From NCBI RefSeq assembly GCF_023159225.1, contig NC_063161.1, positions 2,840,959 through 2,904,958 of the forward strand: 64,000 bases of DNA. Reading direction: 5' to 3'. Origin of the DNA: Perognathus longimembris pacificus (taxonomy: Eukaryota > Chordata > Mammalia > Rodentia > Heteromyidae). The notes under the pieces are model-generated. The model had not been told where the DNA came from, made no database searches, and saw nothing but the letters and a program-made list of their open reading frames with translations. Position numbers and translations under genes: made by a program. Positions 31,396 through 44,019 of this stretch are shown one piece after another; position 1 is the stretch's first letter, and every line of letters begins with the position of its first letter.

Positions 31396-33116
31396 AACTC
31401 TCCTGGGGGCTTCCGATACGGCGCCCGCTCAGGCTGACCTCGGGCCCCCGATGCTGGGATTACCAGTGTGCCCCACCAGGCCGCTTAGGTGTCTCCTATT
31501 TACAGACAGTGCTTGCCTGGCTGGGACAGCCACTGGGGACTCGCGTCGCCCGGCTCGGCTCTCCGGGCCTGGGGATAAGGTCCTAGCCGCCGATTCGCCC
31601 ACGAGTCCCCGGCTCTCAGGCCGCGGCCTCCTCGCTGGGGGCTGGCGGGGGGCGTACAGCAGCCTGGGGTTCCCGTCCGCCCGGGGGGGGGGCTGCTGGC
31701 GGCGGGTAGGCCAAGTCCCCCTACGGTCACGCCGGACGCCAGCAGCGTGTCCCTTGACTTGCCCTGTGGGTGCAGAGGGGGCGGGCGGCCGACGCCGTCC
31801 GCCTCTGGACTCCGCGGTTGGCCACCGCAGAGCTGTCTGGGTGGGGCGACAGGGTGGAGTCACTTCTGGGGTCCGGGACCTCTCCCCCCGGGGGGCCTGG
31901 AGGTGCGAGCCGGCGACAGGCAGTGGAGAAGCCGTGACAGACGAGCCGCACGCGGTGCGCGCGTTGCGACTCCGGGAGTTCCTCCGTGGCTCTTGGTCCC
32001 TGGCGTTGTGGGAGATCACCTGCACAGGGTGGAACCACGTCCTCTCCCGGGAAGGGGGTGACGGTAACGTTCAGCAGCCTGTGGGCAGGGTCTCCCCCAG
32101 CCTCTAGCCTCCCCCGCCCCGACATTGGCGGGGCCCTGAGGTTTTGCGGTGGAGGCTCCTGCTCCGTGTCTCTGGCTATAGCCCGCGGGCTGCTGGCTCA
32201 CCTGGGCTCCGTGACGTGGTGACCCATGGGACGCCCACACGGGTCCCGTGGCCTGTCACCGTGAGGGAGCGTGTCCTGCCAAGCTCCAGGGGACCGGATC
32301 CATGAGGTCCCTGCAGGCCGAGCGGCCGCGCATCCCCGCCGCGGGGTCCCTGGCCCTTGCCGGGCTGGGGCGGGCACACGGGGCCGCTGGGTGGTGGCCC
32401 GGGACCTGGATAACTTCGTGTGCCTCCCGCAGAGCGCCGAGGGCTCCGGGCAGACCGGCGGGTCTGACGTGGAGGAAGTCAGAGGGGACCGTCTCTGCAG
32501 GCTGGGGGTTCAGTCTCGCTAGTGCCGGGCTGAGCGGCGAGCAGAGAGGCGGGAAAGTGTGGCTAACGACCGAGAGCTGCTCTCCGAGCTGGTGGCACCG
32601 GCAGCAGCCACCGTGCCTCCTCCTGCCGCCTCTCTGTCCGTCCTGCCCCTCCACCTGCCCCCCAACACGCCCCCCCCCCGGGGGCCATCCTACCTGCAGA
32701 CCCCAGGGTTGTATAGCACCGCCTGGAGCCCCTCACGCCGATCTCACCCAACCGCAGTCGACGCTGAATGAATGAATGACAGCGTGTCAGAGGTCGTGCG
32801 CCAAACTTGTCACGTGCTGTCTAGGAGAGCCAGGACGCTGCGACAAACCGAGCGGTCCCCGTCCCCAAGTCCCTGGGACTTAGACACGGAGGGGCAGGCC
32901 GAGGTGGAGATGGCTAGCGCTTCCTGTTGGGAATCTCTTAGAACTTTCTTCCGGGGGATTCCCAGTTGCTTTTCAGAATGGAGATGGTTTGCTCGCTTTG
33001 CAAAGATAACACGTGTTTATTCCAGAAAATTCTGGCAATACTGAAAGGCAGACCAGGGACCGTCCCAAACTCTGGGTGCAGAGGCGGTCCCGGTGGCCTT
33101 TGCTCTGTTTGGGGGA

Positions 33117-33184
33117 ACGCTGGCTCCTCCCTGCTCCTCCCTGCTCCTCCCTGCTCCTCCCTACTCCTCCCTGCTCCTCCGCTG
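33117..33184. repeat. 10-bp tandem repeat (TGCTCCTCCC)n
   Basis: Six to seven copies of a pyrimidine-rich decamer, one with TACTCCTCCC. Confidence 0.9.
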
Positions 33185-34194
33185 CCGAGGGACCCACGGC
33201 AGCCCCGGGCCTGGCTCGAGTCCTCTCAGCCCCTGGCAGGCGGGATGCAGGACACACGGGTTGTCATGGCAACAGGCCCTCTGAAAGGCACCTCTGGGGC
33301 CCTCACATCCAAGAGCCGGCCCTTTGTCCAGGGACAATGGAGCCCTGAAGGGCTGTTTGTGTGTCCTGTCCAGCTCACTTTAATTACCTTCCAGGGGAAA
33401 CCCTTTGGGGAAGGGGCTGTCCAGCCCCCTGGAATGAGCTGAACAGTGCAGGATTCGGTTTCCAGAGATGCCTGCGCCTGGTTCCCTCATTTAAAAAACA
33501 AAAGCTAGAAGAAAGACCTTTGCTCTCTGTGATTTTGGCCTTAACGAGCTAGAGATAGCCCAAGGTGCCACGTGGGCTAGCCTGGTCTGCTGGGTGCAGA
33601 GTGGGGAGCTAGCCCACCCTGCTCCTGTTAGGACTGCTCTGTGCCTGTCCCCACCTCCGCCCCCCCCTGCCTGTCCTGTCCCTGCCACGCCCCACCCTGC
33701 AGGGGTTGGGGCCCCCTCCTTTCCTAGCCAGGGCCACGCCTGGGAGGGCGCCCTCTATGCTGGGCAGGTCTCTGAACCACACCGGCTCTGACGAGGGGTG
33801 CGGTGTAGCCCCCCCCAGGCTTCCCAGCTCCTTGAGCCCCCCCACCCGTTAGGAGCTCACAGACACCCCTTGTCCTTCTCCATTTCTGCACCCGGGACAG
33901 GGGGTTCCCCTGAGCACCTGTGGGCGTGGTGGGGGGCTGGGCGCGCCGCAGGAGGGGGGCGGCGGGGCCCCGCTGGGGCAGGTGCATGCCGGGGCCCCCC
34001 CGCTAGCCGGCACCCCGCCCCCTCCCCGTGGCGTGAATCTGGTCTGGTCTGAGTCTTCACCTAAGGCTTTGGCCAGGAGCACCAGGATGTCTGTGTCCTC
34101 CCTGCTCCTGCCCGGGAGCGGGCGGGCCCCTGGGTGTCGACGGCCCTTGGCTTGGCAAGGGGATAATGCTTTTCAAAGCGAGCGGGGCTGGGCT

Positions 34195-34404
34195 CCGGTG
34201 GCTCCTGGGCTCCGGTGGCTCCTGGGCTCCGGTGGCTCGCGCCTGCCATCCTAGTTGCCGTCCTGGGCGGGGAAGTCCGCTGGACTCTCACCTCTCATTA
34301 ACCACCCCAAACCCAAAAGTGCCGTTGGGGCTCAAGCGGTAGAGCGCTAGCCCTGAGCAAATGAGCTTCGTGTCCTCACCCTGCGGTCAAGCCCCAGGAC
34401 TGGC

Positions 34405-34441
<37 letters not shown>

Positions 34442-34465
34442 GCACACACACACACACACACACAG
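34195..34465 (+). mobile_element. Composite SINE with duplicated 5' edge and (CA)n tail
   Basis: GGGCTCCGGTGGCTCCT is repeated about three times (34193-34235) at the SINE 5' edge. Then CTCGCGCCTGCCATCCTAG, TCATTAACCACCCCAAACCC, GGGGCTCAAGCGGTAGAGCG and CAAGCCCCAGGACTGGCAA lead straight into (CA)n at 34408-34465. Confidence 0.85.
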
Positions 34466-34779
34466 CGCGGAGTGGAGAATGGCGGAGCACTTCTGTTCTC
34501 TAGCCTTGCAGAACGGGGGTCACTGTTAAAGTTTAGCTGGTATGTGGGGGGCCTGGAGGTCGGGGGGGGGGGTCAAGGAGGCAGCTGGAGCCTGCGCCGC
34601 TGGGGCTCACTTGCCAGCTTCCCTCGTCTGTCTCTGTCCCTGACTCCCAGACCCCAGGGGTGGCCAGCCTCAGCCTGCAGGACGCAGTTCTTGTTCCCGT
34701 CCGCCACCGGCCTCCTCGCCCTCAGGAGCCTGACGTGCCCAGGTCCCCTCAGAGCCGTGCAAGGCGTCGGAGCCCTGCC

Positions 34780-34781
<2 letters not shown>

Positions 34782-34805
<24 letters not shown>
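34782..34805. repeat. (GA)n microsatellite
   Basis: About 12 perfect GA dinucleotides without an obvious SINE tail beside them. Confidence 0.9.
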
Positions 34806-34810
<5 letters not shown>

Positions 34811-35739
34811 AGGGGGTGGGCACTCAGGGAGCGCCTTGGACAGATGCCCGGTGCTGGAAGGGGAGGAGGAGGGAGGCCTCTTGGAAGGGCCCTGTGGGAC
34901 AGTTGGAATTTGGCAAGTAAGCGAGATCCTTGGGTGGGGAGGGGGCCAGGCTTGTGAGAAACGCTGCGCAACAAAGGGCTCTTGCAGGAGGGCAGGGAGG
35001 CCTCATGGCTGGCGGGGTCTGGCTGGGCAGATGACGTGAGGGTGGGAGAAAAAGCAGAGCCACCTGCAACGGCTGAAAGGTTCCCCGCTCCTGTCCCTCC
35101 CGTCAGCTCCTCTGCACGGTTCCTCGGGAGCACCTGCTACACAGACGTGGCTGAAAAGCATAGCTAGCCTGCCTTCCAGAAGCTTCCACCCAGCTCACCG
35201 CCAGCTTGACCTCTGTGGCCTGAGTCCGGGGCTTCAGCCAGGGGGAAGGGGGGGTGCTGCTCTGGGTAGTCGGGGTCCTGAGGCTTCCTGGCTTCGGACC
35301 GTTGCCCCTAAGTGCCGTGGGGGTCTCCGCAGGTGCTGTGTGCGGTGCCAGGGCATTGCCTGTCCTGTGGAGGGGGTGTGGGGTGAGCCGCGAGACCGCG
35401 AGGGCAGGGCACCAGTGGGAACCTCACGCGTCGTGTGCGGGCTCTCCGTGGATGGCAGTCCTCCTGATTTCCCCTCAAGTAGCTAGGATTGCAGGGGTGG
35501 ATTGCAGGGGTGAGCCACTGTGCCCGGCTTGTCTTTCCCTTCGGATTGGTGTGTTTCTCTTGAGGAACAGTGAACCGTTTTTATTGTGTTCTGGTGATTT
35601 GTTCTGCGTCTGTGAGTAGCCAGTCCACGTCTTGGGTGAAATTGCTTATCTTCTATTGATTTGCATCTCTCTGTGTTACAGATGTTTAACATGTTACAAA
35701 GTTGTGGGTTTTTTTTTTTTTTCTTCAATTCCTTTTTTA

Positions 35740-35965
35740 TTTTTGCCAGTCCGGGGCTTGAACCCAGGGCCTGGGTACTGCTTTTTCACTCAAGGCTGGC
35801 ACTCTGCCAGTTGAACCACGGCTTTACTTTGGGCTTTCTGCTGGTTAATTGGAGATAGTAGGTGTATGCGCTTTTCTGCTCCGGCTGCCTTCAAGTTGCT
35901 CTCCACAGATCCCAGCCTCCTGAGTAGCTAGGATTATAGATGAGAGCCACGCGTTCCTGGTGCTT
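35740..35965 (-). mobile_element. B1-like/Geo composite SINE
   Basis: TTTTGCCAGTCCGGGGCTTG, CTCAAGGCTGGCACTCTGCC, GGTTAATTGGAGATAGTAGG and CCCAGCCTCCTGAGTAGC are the reverse complement. A second B1-like piece lies at about 35455-35530. Confidence 0.8.
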
Positions 35966-37324
35966 GTTGTTTTTCAACCCTAAATGTTTGTTTCAATTGG
36001 ATGTCGTCTTGGGCCATGTCACCTTGCCTACTTTCCGGCTGCGGGAGGCTGGTCCACTCCATGTCTGACTCTCTGTGCCCCCTTAGACAACTTGCGGAGC
36101 TTCTCTGAGGCCTGTGTGTTAGTTACCCCGGAGAGGGCCGTTCCGGGATGAAGTGGGCCGGGCCGGGCCGGGCCAGGCCTGCTTCTCATTTTTATGTCTT
36201 TCAAGCACCTGGCGTGGCCTTTGGGGGGCGGCCGCCGGCTGCTGGGTCACGGCTCATTCTTTTCCACATTTCTCTGAAGCCTCCATGCGTCCTGGGACAG
36301 GACCCCATGGAGGAAGATAGCAAGCGAGCTCCCCCTCCCCCCGCTTAGGAAGCCCCCCAGCACCTCTGCCCTAACAGTCTGGTCGCGTGGGGCGTGGAGA
36401 GGCAGGCTGGAGACAGACGCCAGGTCTCCTAATGTGGCAGGCCGCGTCCCCGAGGGTCCACTGCCCCCAGGGGCTCAGGCGCAGAGCCTGCGGGCTCTCA
36501 GATCCGAGCAGTGCCGCCGCCGCCCGCCACCCTGCCCACCCACACAGGGCCCGTTGGAGTGGCACCTTTCCAGTCTTTCCTATGCTGTGCATCGTAGGGT
36601 GCGGGTCCCCGGGTGAACCAACCGCTCCCCATACAGGGCAAGGTCTGAGACCCGTGACCTGAAGTGTGGGGCCCAGATTTGATTTCAGAGTTCCAAGCTT
36701 CTCAGACTCCCCAGCATTTGCGTAGACCGTTAGTTGACTATTTCTAATCCGCACATCCCGAATCCCGATCTGAAGCCCTTCGGCCCAGCGCGGGTTCCAG
36801 AGTGCATTTCACAGTGTTTGGGCGAGGGCTGCTTTAACTGCGTGTCTCTTCGAGAGCATGAAAGTCCCGGGACTTGAACTCAGGGCCTAGGCACTCTTGA
36901 AAGAAAGGAAGAAAAATCCCTGCTTGGGAATTGGGCCCTGTTGTTTCAGTATTTCAAGTTAAGCAGTTAGGCCGGGAGAGGCGGGACTTCCTGAGGACAT
37001 AAAACTCGGTTTCCCCTACGTGACAGAGCACGGGAGGCCCATTCCACGGCGCTCGCCAAACCCGGGCACGGCATTGACCACGCCACCTGTGCGAGCGTTG
37101 CCCTGGTCCTGTGAGGTGTTCACGGCCAGCTTCCCAAAAGAATGTCCTGTTTTGTGGGGGCGGATTGTGAATCGTCAGTAAAATATGTAGCGTGCTTCCT
37201 CTACTCCTCCCGGCGAGGGGGGGGGGTCACAGCCCCTCGGGCCACACCAGCCTGCCGTTTCCTGTTTGTGCTCCAAGCCAACGATGCTCACAGCTAGGCT
37301 GGAAGGGATTCAAAAGCGTTTGGA

Positions 37325-37555
37325 GCTGGGCACGGTGACCACCCCTGCAAATCCTAGCTACGTAAGAGGCTGAGATCTGAGGATTGCAGTTCAACGCCAG
37401 CCCCGGCAGGGAAAGTCCATGAGACTCCTAGCTCCGAGAAACCACCACAAAAGTGGAAGCGGAGCTGGGGCTCAGTGGTAGAGCGCACGCGCCGTTCCGT
37501 GAGTGGCAAAGCTCCCAGGGAGCAAGGCTGTGCTTTTAAGCCCCAGGGCTGACAC
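37325..37555 (+). mobile_element. B1-like/Geo composite SINE
   Basis: GAGCTGGGCACGGTGACC, AGAGGCTGAGATCTGAGGAT, GGGAAAGTCCATGAGACTCC and GGGGCTCAGTGGTAGAGCGC are in family order, ending at TAAGCCCCAGGGCTG. Confidence 0.8.
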
Positions 37556-38622
37556 AAAGAAAGGAAGCGAAACTGTGGTTTCAAGTGGTGGAATCAGAAC
37601 AGGAGCTGCTTGCTCCCACGCGCCCAGGAGCAGGAGGCTGCGGATGACAGGTGCAGTTCAGCAAAACCAGTCGCTGGCTTCCACTCCCATCCCCACACCT
37701 GGGCCGCTGGGCCGCAGGACGGCCGGCCGGACGGCCAGGGACTTTCCGTTCTGACACCGCGGAAGCCGGACGCCGCTAGTTGCCGGGTCTGGACCCTCGG
37801 AGAGTAGTGGCAAAGGACTTTGGAAGACAAGGGACATCTCACAAAAGCTCCATGGAGCCGTTGTAAATTCCCAGAAGATCAAAAAGCACAGGTGTGGGCC
37901 GGTGGGGGCCTCTGTTCTTTTGTGACAAGTTATGGGTATCATTGCGGGCCCCCCTGGAAGCTCAGGGAGCCCCTGTCATTTTGCCAGTGGCCTTTGTGCT
38001 CCATTGCCATTGAGCATAGGGTCATTTGAATAAGCAGAGAGGGGTTAGCATTGTCCCCTAGTTACCCATCAACCATTGCCTGCCTGCCCGGGGCCTGGCT
38101 GCCTGTTTCCGTGGTTACCACCACAGCTGTAACTGTGACCTGGGGCCTGGGGCACTGGCGGCCTGCAGGGAGTGAGGTCAGGGGCAGCTGGGGGTCACAG
38201 CTGAGCTCCAGGTTCTACTGGGATGTTAGGGTGCTCTTGGTCCTGTGAACCCAGCTTTCCTGATCCATGGGCTGGGCCAGGCCTAGGACTGTGGGGCCGG
38301 GAGCTAAATCTGCTGAGCCTATGTGCCAGCCCCTGGGGCAAAGGTCACCCCAGCTCTGGGCTGGGTGCGAGAGGGAGTTCTGCGGGGTTAGAAGGATCTG
38401 GAATCTGATCTGAAGGAGAAGAGGAGGCACCTTTTGGGTTTAGGGGAAAGGCTGCAGGCAGTGGAAGAGTTTCAAGGTCGGAAAGTTCTGGAGGGGAGCT
38501 GGGATTATAGGCATGAACCACCATGCCTGGATTTATTTTTTTTTCCATTACAGTTTCTGGCTGGCTCTTGCTGGGTATTGAAAAGCTCTGATGGTTTTGT
38601 ATCCAGCCATCTCCTCAAACTC

Positions 38623-38624
<2 letters not shown>

Positions 38625-38692
<68 letters not shown>
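38625..38692. repeat. (CT)n microsatellite at a SINE tail
   Basis: More than 30 CT dinucleotides end exactly where the minus-strand IDL-Geo begins (GCCAGTCCTGGGGC). The flank to the left (CCTCAAACTCTTCCT, about 38613-38627) resembles the sequence right of the SINE (CCTCCAACTCTCCT, about 38884-38897), so the CT tract sits inside the insertion as an altered A-tail. Confidence 0.85.
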
Positions 38693-38694
<2 letters not shown>

Positions 38695-38885
38695 CAGTCC
38701 TGGGGCGTAGACTCAGGTCCTGAGCACTGTCCCTGAGCTTCTTTTTGCTCAAGGCCAGCACTTTCTACCTCTTGAGCCACAGCGCCGCTTCTGGCTTTTT
38801 CAGTTTATGTGGTGCTGAGGAATCGAACCCAGGGCTCTGTGCATCCTAGGCGAGCGCTCCACCGCTGAGCCACCTTCCCAGCCCC
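38693..38885 (-). mobile_element. IDL-Geo dimeric SINE
   Basis: Full dimer in reverse complement: CTCAAGGCCAGCAC, TTGAGCCACAGCGCCGCTTC, TTATGTGGTGCTGAGGAATC, ATCCTAGGCGAGCGCTCC and terminal CCAGCCC. Imperfect target-site duplication as described for the adjoining CT tract. Confidence 0.88.
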
Positions 38886-39204
38886 TCCAACTCTCCTATC
38901 AGAATAATCTCCTAGTTGATCCCTCCAGGACAAGTACCAAGTAATGTCTGTCTGATTCCTTCCCTTCAGTTATGTCCCCTGTCCGTTTCCTCTCTGTCTT
39001 TGCAGCTCGGTGTTCCCTTCAGCGCTGGGACACCGTCTGTCCGCTTGCTACGAGCCAGTGATGATTTCCTGGTATGAGGTGCACAAGCTAATGTAACTCC
39101 TGGCCGGAGTTCATGGTGACACTGTGTTGCTCATGATTCAGCTCACTTCTGACACTTTCTGAAAAAGCAAGTTATTCCTTTGCTTGGTCAATATTCATTT
39201 AGCT

Positions 39205-39422
39205 TTGGCTATTTGCCAGGCTTTTTGTGAATTACCAGGTATACAATGTCATACCAATGCAGTTAACCAGGCAAAAAAGAAGTTATAAATGTTGGAAGGT
39301 TGGAATAACTTCTCTTATCTGCAGATGATATGGTCACATTAAACAATAATCCAAAAGACTAAGCAAACAATCCGTGTAAGTAGTCAAGGTATACAGCAGG
39401 CTTGCCAGTTCCTTAGTTTTCT
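39205..39422 (+). mobile_element. L1 ORF2 fragment, left part
   Basis: TCTTATCTGCAGATGATATG corresponds to the reverse-transcriptase segment of L1 that encodes the FADD-type box (here reading ..ADDM), followed by CCAAAAGACTAAGCAAACAA as in mammalian L1s. Degenerate and full of stops. Confidence 0.75.
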
Positions 39423-39628
39423 TTTCTTTTTTTTTTTGGCCAGTCCTGGGACCTGGACTCAGGGCCTGAGCACTGTCCCTGGCTTCTTTTTGCTCAAGGC
39501 CAGCACTCTACCACTTGAGCCACAGCGCCACTTCTGGCCATTTTCTATATATGTGGTACTGAGGAATCGAACCCAGGGCCTCATGTATATGAGGCAAGCA
39601 CTCTTGCCACTAGGCCATATCCCCAGCC
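39423..39628 (-). mobile_element. IDL-Geo SINE nested in L1, with target-site duplication
   Basis: The T-rich tail and GGCCAGTCCTGGGACCTGG start it, and ATATATGTGGTACTGAGGAA and CCATATCCCCAGCC end it. The 17-base sequence CAGTTCCTTAGTTTTCT occurs at 39406-39422 and again at 39629-39645. This exact duplication defines the insertion boundaries. Confidence 0.95.
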
Positions 39629-39895
39629 CAGTTCCTTAGTTTTCTATGCAGAATGATACATGTTTCTACTTACTGACAATAAATGGAAAGTAAAACGACA
39701 TATTGTATTTGTAACAGCACTTAAGATGAAATGTCTAGGAATAAGTATCTAATAAAAGATTTGCAGAAAAAACCTATAGAGCTTTATTTGGAGAAATTTA
39801 AGACAACTTCAATAAATAGAACTCTTTTAATGAAAGAAGCTCATGGATTAGAAGATTGGGCCACACGAAGATGTGATTCATAGATGACAAGACTC
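39629..39895 (+). mobile_element. L1 ORF2 fragment, right part
   Basis: Continues the same L1 after the SINE: ACTGACAATAAATGGAAAG, GTCTAGGAATAAGTATCTAA and AAGAAGCTCATGGATTAGAA follow the order of mammalian L1 ORF2 downstream of the RT box. It ends near the CACATCAAGATGGCG junction. Confidence 0.8.
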
Positions 39896-39914
39896 AGTCA
39901 CATCAAGATGGCGT

Positions 39915-40140
39915 CCTCCGGTGGGCGCCTGTGACTCACGACTGTACCCCAGCTACTGAAGAGGCTGAGATCTTGAGGATCAAAGTTCAAAGCCAGCCCG
40001 GGCAGAAGAGTCCGTGAGTCTTCACCTCCAAAACAACCAACAGAAACCTGGCTGGAAGCATGGATTAAGTGGTGTAGAGCCCTAGCCAAGCAAGCACGCT
40101 GAGCAAGTGCAAGCCCCTGAGTTCAAATCCTTGTACTGCG

Positions 40141-40178
<38 letters not shown>
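39915..40178 (+). mobile_element. Composite SINE with (CG)(CA)n tail
   Basis: GAGGCTGAGATCTTGAGGAT, CAGCCCGGGCAGAAGAGTCC, GTGGTGTAGAGCCCTAGCC and GTTCAAATCCTTGTACTG are followed directly by GCGCGCGCGC and (CA)n (40137-40173). Confidence 0.82.
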
Positions 40179-40179
<1 letters not shown>

Positions 40180-40239
40180 CATGTCATCTCTTCCTAGATG
40201 GTTGTATATATTCAGTATTATACGAATGGAATCTTACAG

Positions 40240-40350
40240 GGTTGTTTTTTTTGGGAGATAAATGGATAAAAATTGGCACACTGATTCTAAAGTTCATAGG
40301 TAAGTAAACCAGTCAAGAGACAAGTGAGGCAATTTTGTAAGACAGTGAGG
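40240..40350 (+). mobile_element. Possible further L1 ORF2 fragment
   Basis: ACTGATTCTAAAGTTCATAG resembles the L1 ORF2 segment that lies downstream of the fragment at 39629-39895, suggesting the composite SINE at 39915 also inserted into the same L1. Confidence 0.4.
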
Positions 40351-40599
40351 CGTGAGTGCTTGCTTTGGCTGATGTTTGGTTTACCAGGAAGCCATGGTGA
40401 CGCGGGGGTGGGGGCGGGCTCAGCAGTGATTGACATGTCAGTCAAGTAACGGGGAGGGGCCAAGCAATCCCAGGCCCAGCTGGGGGCTCTGGGCAGAGAT
40501 TCTGGGCCCCTCCCCCCCCCCCCCGCCCCTTTCTGACTCGGCTTCATTCTGAGTATTCTCTTTTGGTGGTGTTTCCACTTTTTCTCCTGTGTTCTTTTC

Positions 40600-41040
40600 T
40601 TTCTTTCTTTCTTTCCTTTTCTTGGTGGTTCTTGGGTTTAAACCCAAGGCCTTGTGTTTGCCTGGCAGGCACTGTACCGCTTGAGCAATGTCTCCAGCTC
40701 TTGGTGCTTTGGTTACTTTGGGGTAGGTCTTGTGCTTAGACCCTAGCTGGCCAGGACTCTCTTATTTGCACCTCCCGTGTAGCTGAGGTGACAGCTGGAC
40801 ACCTCTGCCGTCAGCTGTCGCTTGAGACAGGGCCTCCTCAGCGTTCTGCCTGGGCTGACTTCGAACTGTAATCCTCCCCATTTCTACCTTTCGGGTAGCT
40901 GGGATTGCAGACTTGAGCCGTTGGTGCCTCTCCTTGTGTGTGTGCCTGTCCTGGGGCTTGAACTCAGGGCCTCACCCTCTGACGTGGCTTCTCCACTCGA
41001 GGCTGGGGTTCTACCACTAGCCACCCCTCTACCTCCTAAT
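40600..41040 (-). mobile_element. Degenerate SINE cluster
   Basis: A TTTC-rich tract and GGGTTTAAACCCAAGGCCTT with CCGCTTGAGCAATGTCTCC, then GGGTAGCTGGGATTGCAG and GGGGCTTGAACTCAGGGCCT indicate at least two worn minus-strand SINE copies. Confidence 0.55.
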
Positions 41041-42186
41041 CTACCCTTAAATATGTTTCATGCACGGGCCTTGGGACGCCATTGTCTTCCTTTAGAGAGA
41101 TGAAGCTGGGTTCTGGCAGGTGTGGGACACCAGTGAGCAGGGCTCAGTCACCATGGGTGGTAGTGAGGGGACCCCTGTCCCTGGCGGCCGTCTGCAGCGT
41201 AGGGTGGCACCTGGCTTGTCAGCGCTGGCTTTTGGCACGCGGGCCTTTCTTGTGTGATCTGGGTGACATGTAAATTCCTGGGAACCCCCCCCCCCCCCCC
41301 GCCATTTGCTGTTGCTTAGCCATGGAAGTGGGCGGAGCTGCAGCTCTGTCTGGGAATGGGGAATGGGGGCTTCCTGTGTGCCCGCGGGGGGGGGGGGCGG
41401 GACAAAGGGAATTTGCAGAGTTACTCCCACAGACAGTCTGTTTCTGAGCCAGTGACTGAGCTCAAGGGCCCAGTGCTCTTTCTGCTAGAATGGGGGGGGG
41501 GGGGTCAGAGAATTCAGATATCAACGGCGAACCTAGGCTCCAGTGCCCAATTTGCTGAGAGAGGGAGGGAGGGAGGGAGAGAGAACCAAATATTTGTTTT
41601 CTATCTGCTGGGGCCACTGGGCATCATCCTCACCTCTCTCTCTCTCTCGCTCGCTCGCTCGCTCGCTTTCTCCCCCCCCCCCATTTCTCTGTCTCTGTTT
41701 CTCTCTTTAAATGCATTTATGCACTTTGGTTCCCTCATCACCCAGGAAGACATAAATGTTTTCCCCGCCCTTTTGTCCTATCACGAAGCCCCCACCGTTT
41801 CTAATCTGGAAGAAAATACACCCAGGTGGAGTACTACAAGATGCTGGTGTTTAAAACGACGAGGGCAGCTTTTAGGGAGACGTGACGTGCAGAGGAACTC
41901 GCCTGGGTCCGTGGTTGGAGTGAGTCCAGCAGAGGCAGCGCTGGGAATGTAAACAAGGGCCTGAGGCTTGCACGCCTCTGTGCGGTGAGCTCACGTAGAT
42001 CACACACACACAGGTGTACATCACAGGTGGACTCCGAGTTCACGGAAATCACAGGCAGAATCTGTGTTCACGGGAAGCACACTCAGACTCTGTGTCAGTT
42101 CGTGCTAGCACACTGTCCTTGGGTTCTAGAAGCTTCTGAGAGGAAAGAAGGGGTTTACCGGGGAGAGCCGAGGTTGTCCCCGTTCT

Positions 42187-42345
42187 GGTGGGCACCGGTG
42201 GCTCACGCCTGTAACCCTAGCTACTTGGGAGGCTGAGATCTGAAGATGGAGGTTCTAAGCCAGCCTGGGCAGGAAGGCTACGAGACCCAAAAGCCAAAAG
42301 TGGGGCCGTGGCTCAAGTGGCGGAGCGCCAGCCTGGAGCGAAAGA
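42187..42345 (+). mobile_element. B1-like/Geo composite SINE, 3' truncated
   Basis: GGTGGCTCACGCCTGTAACC, TGGGAGGCTGAGATCTGAAG, AGCCTGGGCAGGAAGGCTAC and CCGTGGCTCAAGTGGCGGAG are in family order. Confidence 0.82.
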
Positions 42346-44019
42346 AAGCCCGATGATTGTCCCTCGGGTGCGGGCCCCGTCTCCTCCTGTACGGCGTCGG
42401 CTTGCCCTCTCCAGGACTTGAGCGGCGGCTCTGCTCCGGGCCTCGGTGGCGGTGACAAGCCAGCTGGTGCCGGAGGCCCGTCAGAGGGTGGGGACGCGAA
42501 CTCTCGGGTCACAGGCCCCTTCCCCACAGTTGAACCTCCCCCCTTTCCCCCCCCCGCCTCCACACCCTCCTCCACACCCCGTCACTCCTGGGGCACCCGC
42601 GTTACGCCGCGTGCCCCTCCCCCTCCCCCATGCCCTGTAACCCCGCCCCCCCGGGCTTGCCCCTGCCCCCCCAGCCCTCCATGGGGCACATCACGCAGCG
42701 GGCCTGCCCGCCTGGCCCGGCCGTCACCCCACCGGGGAGAGGGCGCCCCGAGGGCAGGACTGCGGTTTTCCTGCTGGCATCCTGAGGTGCCTCTGCCTGG
42801 CGCAGCCAGAGCTACAAGTAGTTGTTGAATTAATGAGTGCCGGTGTTTTAATTAGAGTTCTTTTGGGGTTGCATGGGAGATTAGGATCTTGAGGAGGGCT
42901 TCGCACTAGTAGTGTTAATTATGAACAAGTTGTGCCTGCCGTCGGCGGTGGGAACCTGCCGGGCCGTCCCCGGGGCCGTGGCTTCCTGTCGGGTTGTGGG
43001 GTGGGTGGCGCTCACCCGGCCCTGGCTGCAGATCCTGCCTGGGGTGGGGGTGGGGGGGCCCTCTGCTTTGACTCTGGGGAGGTGTGGGGTGCTCGTGGGG
43101 GGGGGTGGCGTGTGTAGGGTCCGTGGCACCAGGTGGAGGAAGCCCTAGCCACGTGCCCAGCGGGCATTCGGTACACAGCGCTGAGCGCCGGAGCGCCCAG
43201 GGCACAGGCCTGGGGGGGAGGGAACCCCCGCCCGTCTCCTGGAGCAGAAGTGGCTTGTTGGGGGGGGCGGGGCGCAGGTGAGGCCGGAGGTAGCCCAGAG
43301 GCCGGTCCCTGAGTCCCTGTGGCCTCTCGCAGGTGGGGCGTTGGCTCCCGTGGAACTTAGAGTGCCCACGGCACGGGTTAGGGCAGTACCCGCCCGTCCC
43401 GGTCACCGCGGGGCATCAAGATGGGGCCCACAGCCGGCTCCCGAGGGAGGGCCCCTCCGTGGTCCCCACCCGGCTCCTCACCAGGACGGAGGAGGGCACG
43501 CGTGTCCACGGGGGTGGAGCCCGGTCGGTGGGGCCCGGATGCGCTCCTCAGCCCTGTGGAGGCGCTCAGACCCCATGGGGGGCGGGTGCTGGGTCTGGGG
43601 ACACGCGGGCCAGGGGGCAGCATTTTCAGTCTCCCTTCCCTGCAGTGCCCCTCCCCCCCCCCCCCCCCCCCCCGCTCCTTGATCACCAGCCGGGCGTGGG
43701 CTGCCGACGGGGCGGGCGGCCGAGCCTGTGCTGGAATCAATGTCTCCGTGGCTGACCTCGGAACGGGCCCAGCTCATTAGCTTCGGGAGGAGCCCGGCGC
43801 TCACAAAGCCCCCCGAGGGGAGCGGGGCGCCCGTGAACGGGTTTTGTTCCTGCCTGTGAATCTGGGGGCTGAGTCCACCATCTGGAGGGGGAGAGAGGCC
43901 TCAGAGAAGTGAGGTAAACGCTCCGCACAGAAAGCCGCGCGAGCTGCAAGAAAGGCACGAGAAAGATGCTCAAGTTGGGGTCTCCTCCATTGACTGGGGG
44001 TCCCGCTCACTGGAGGGTG

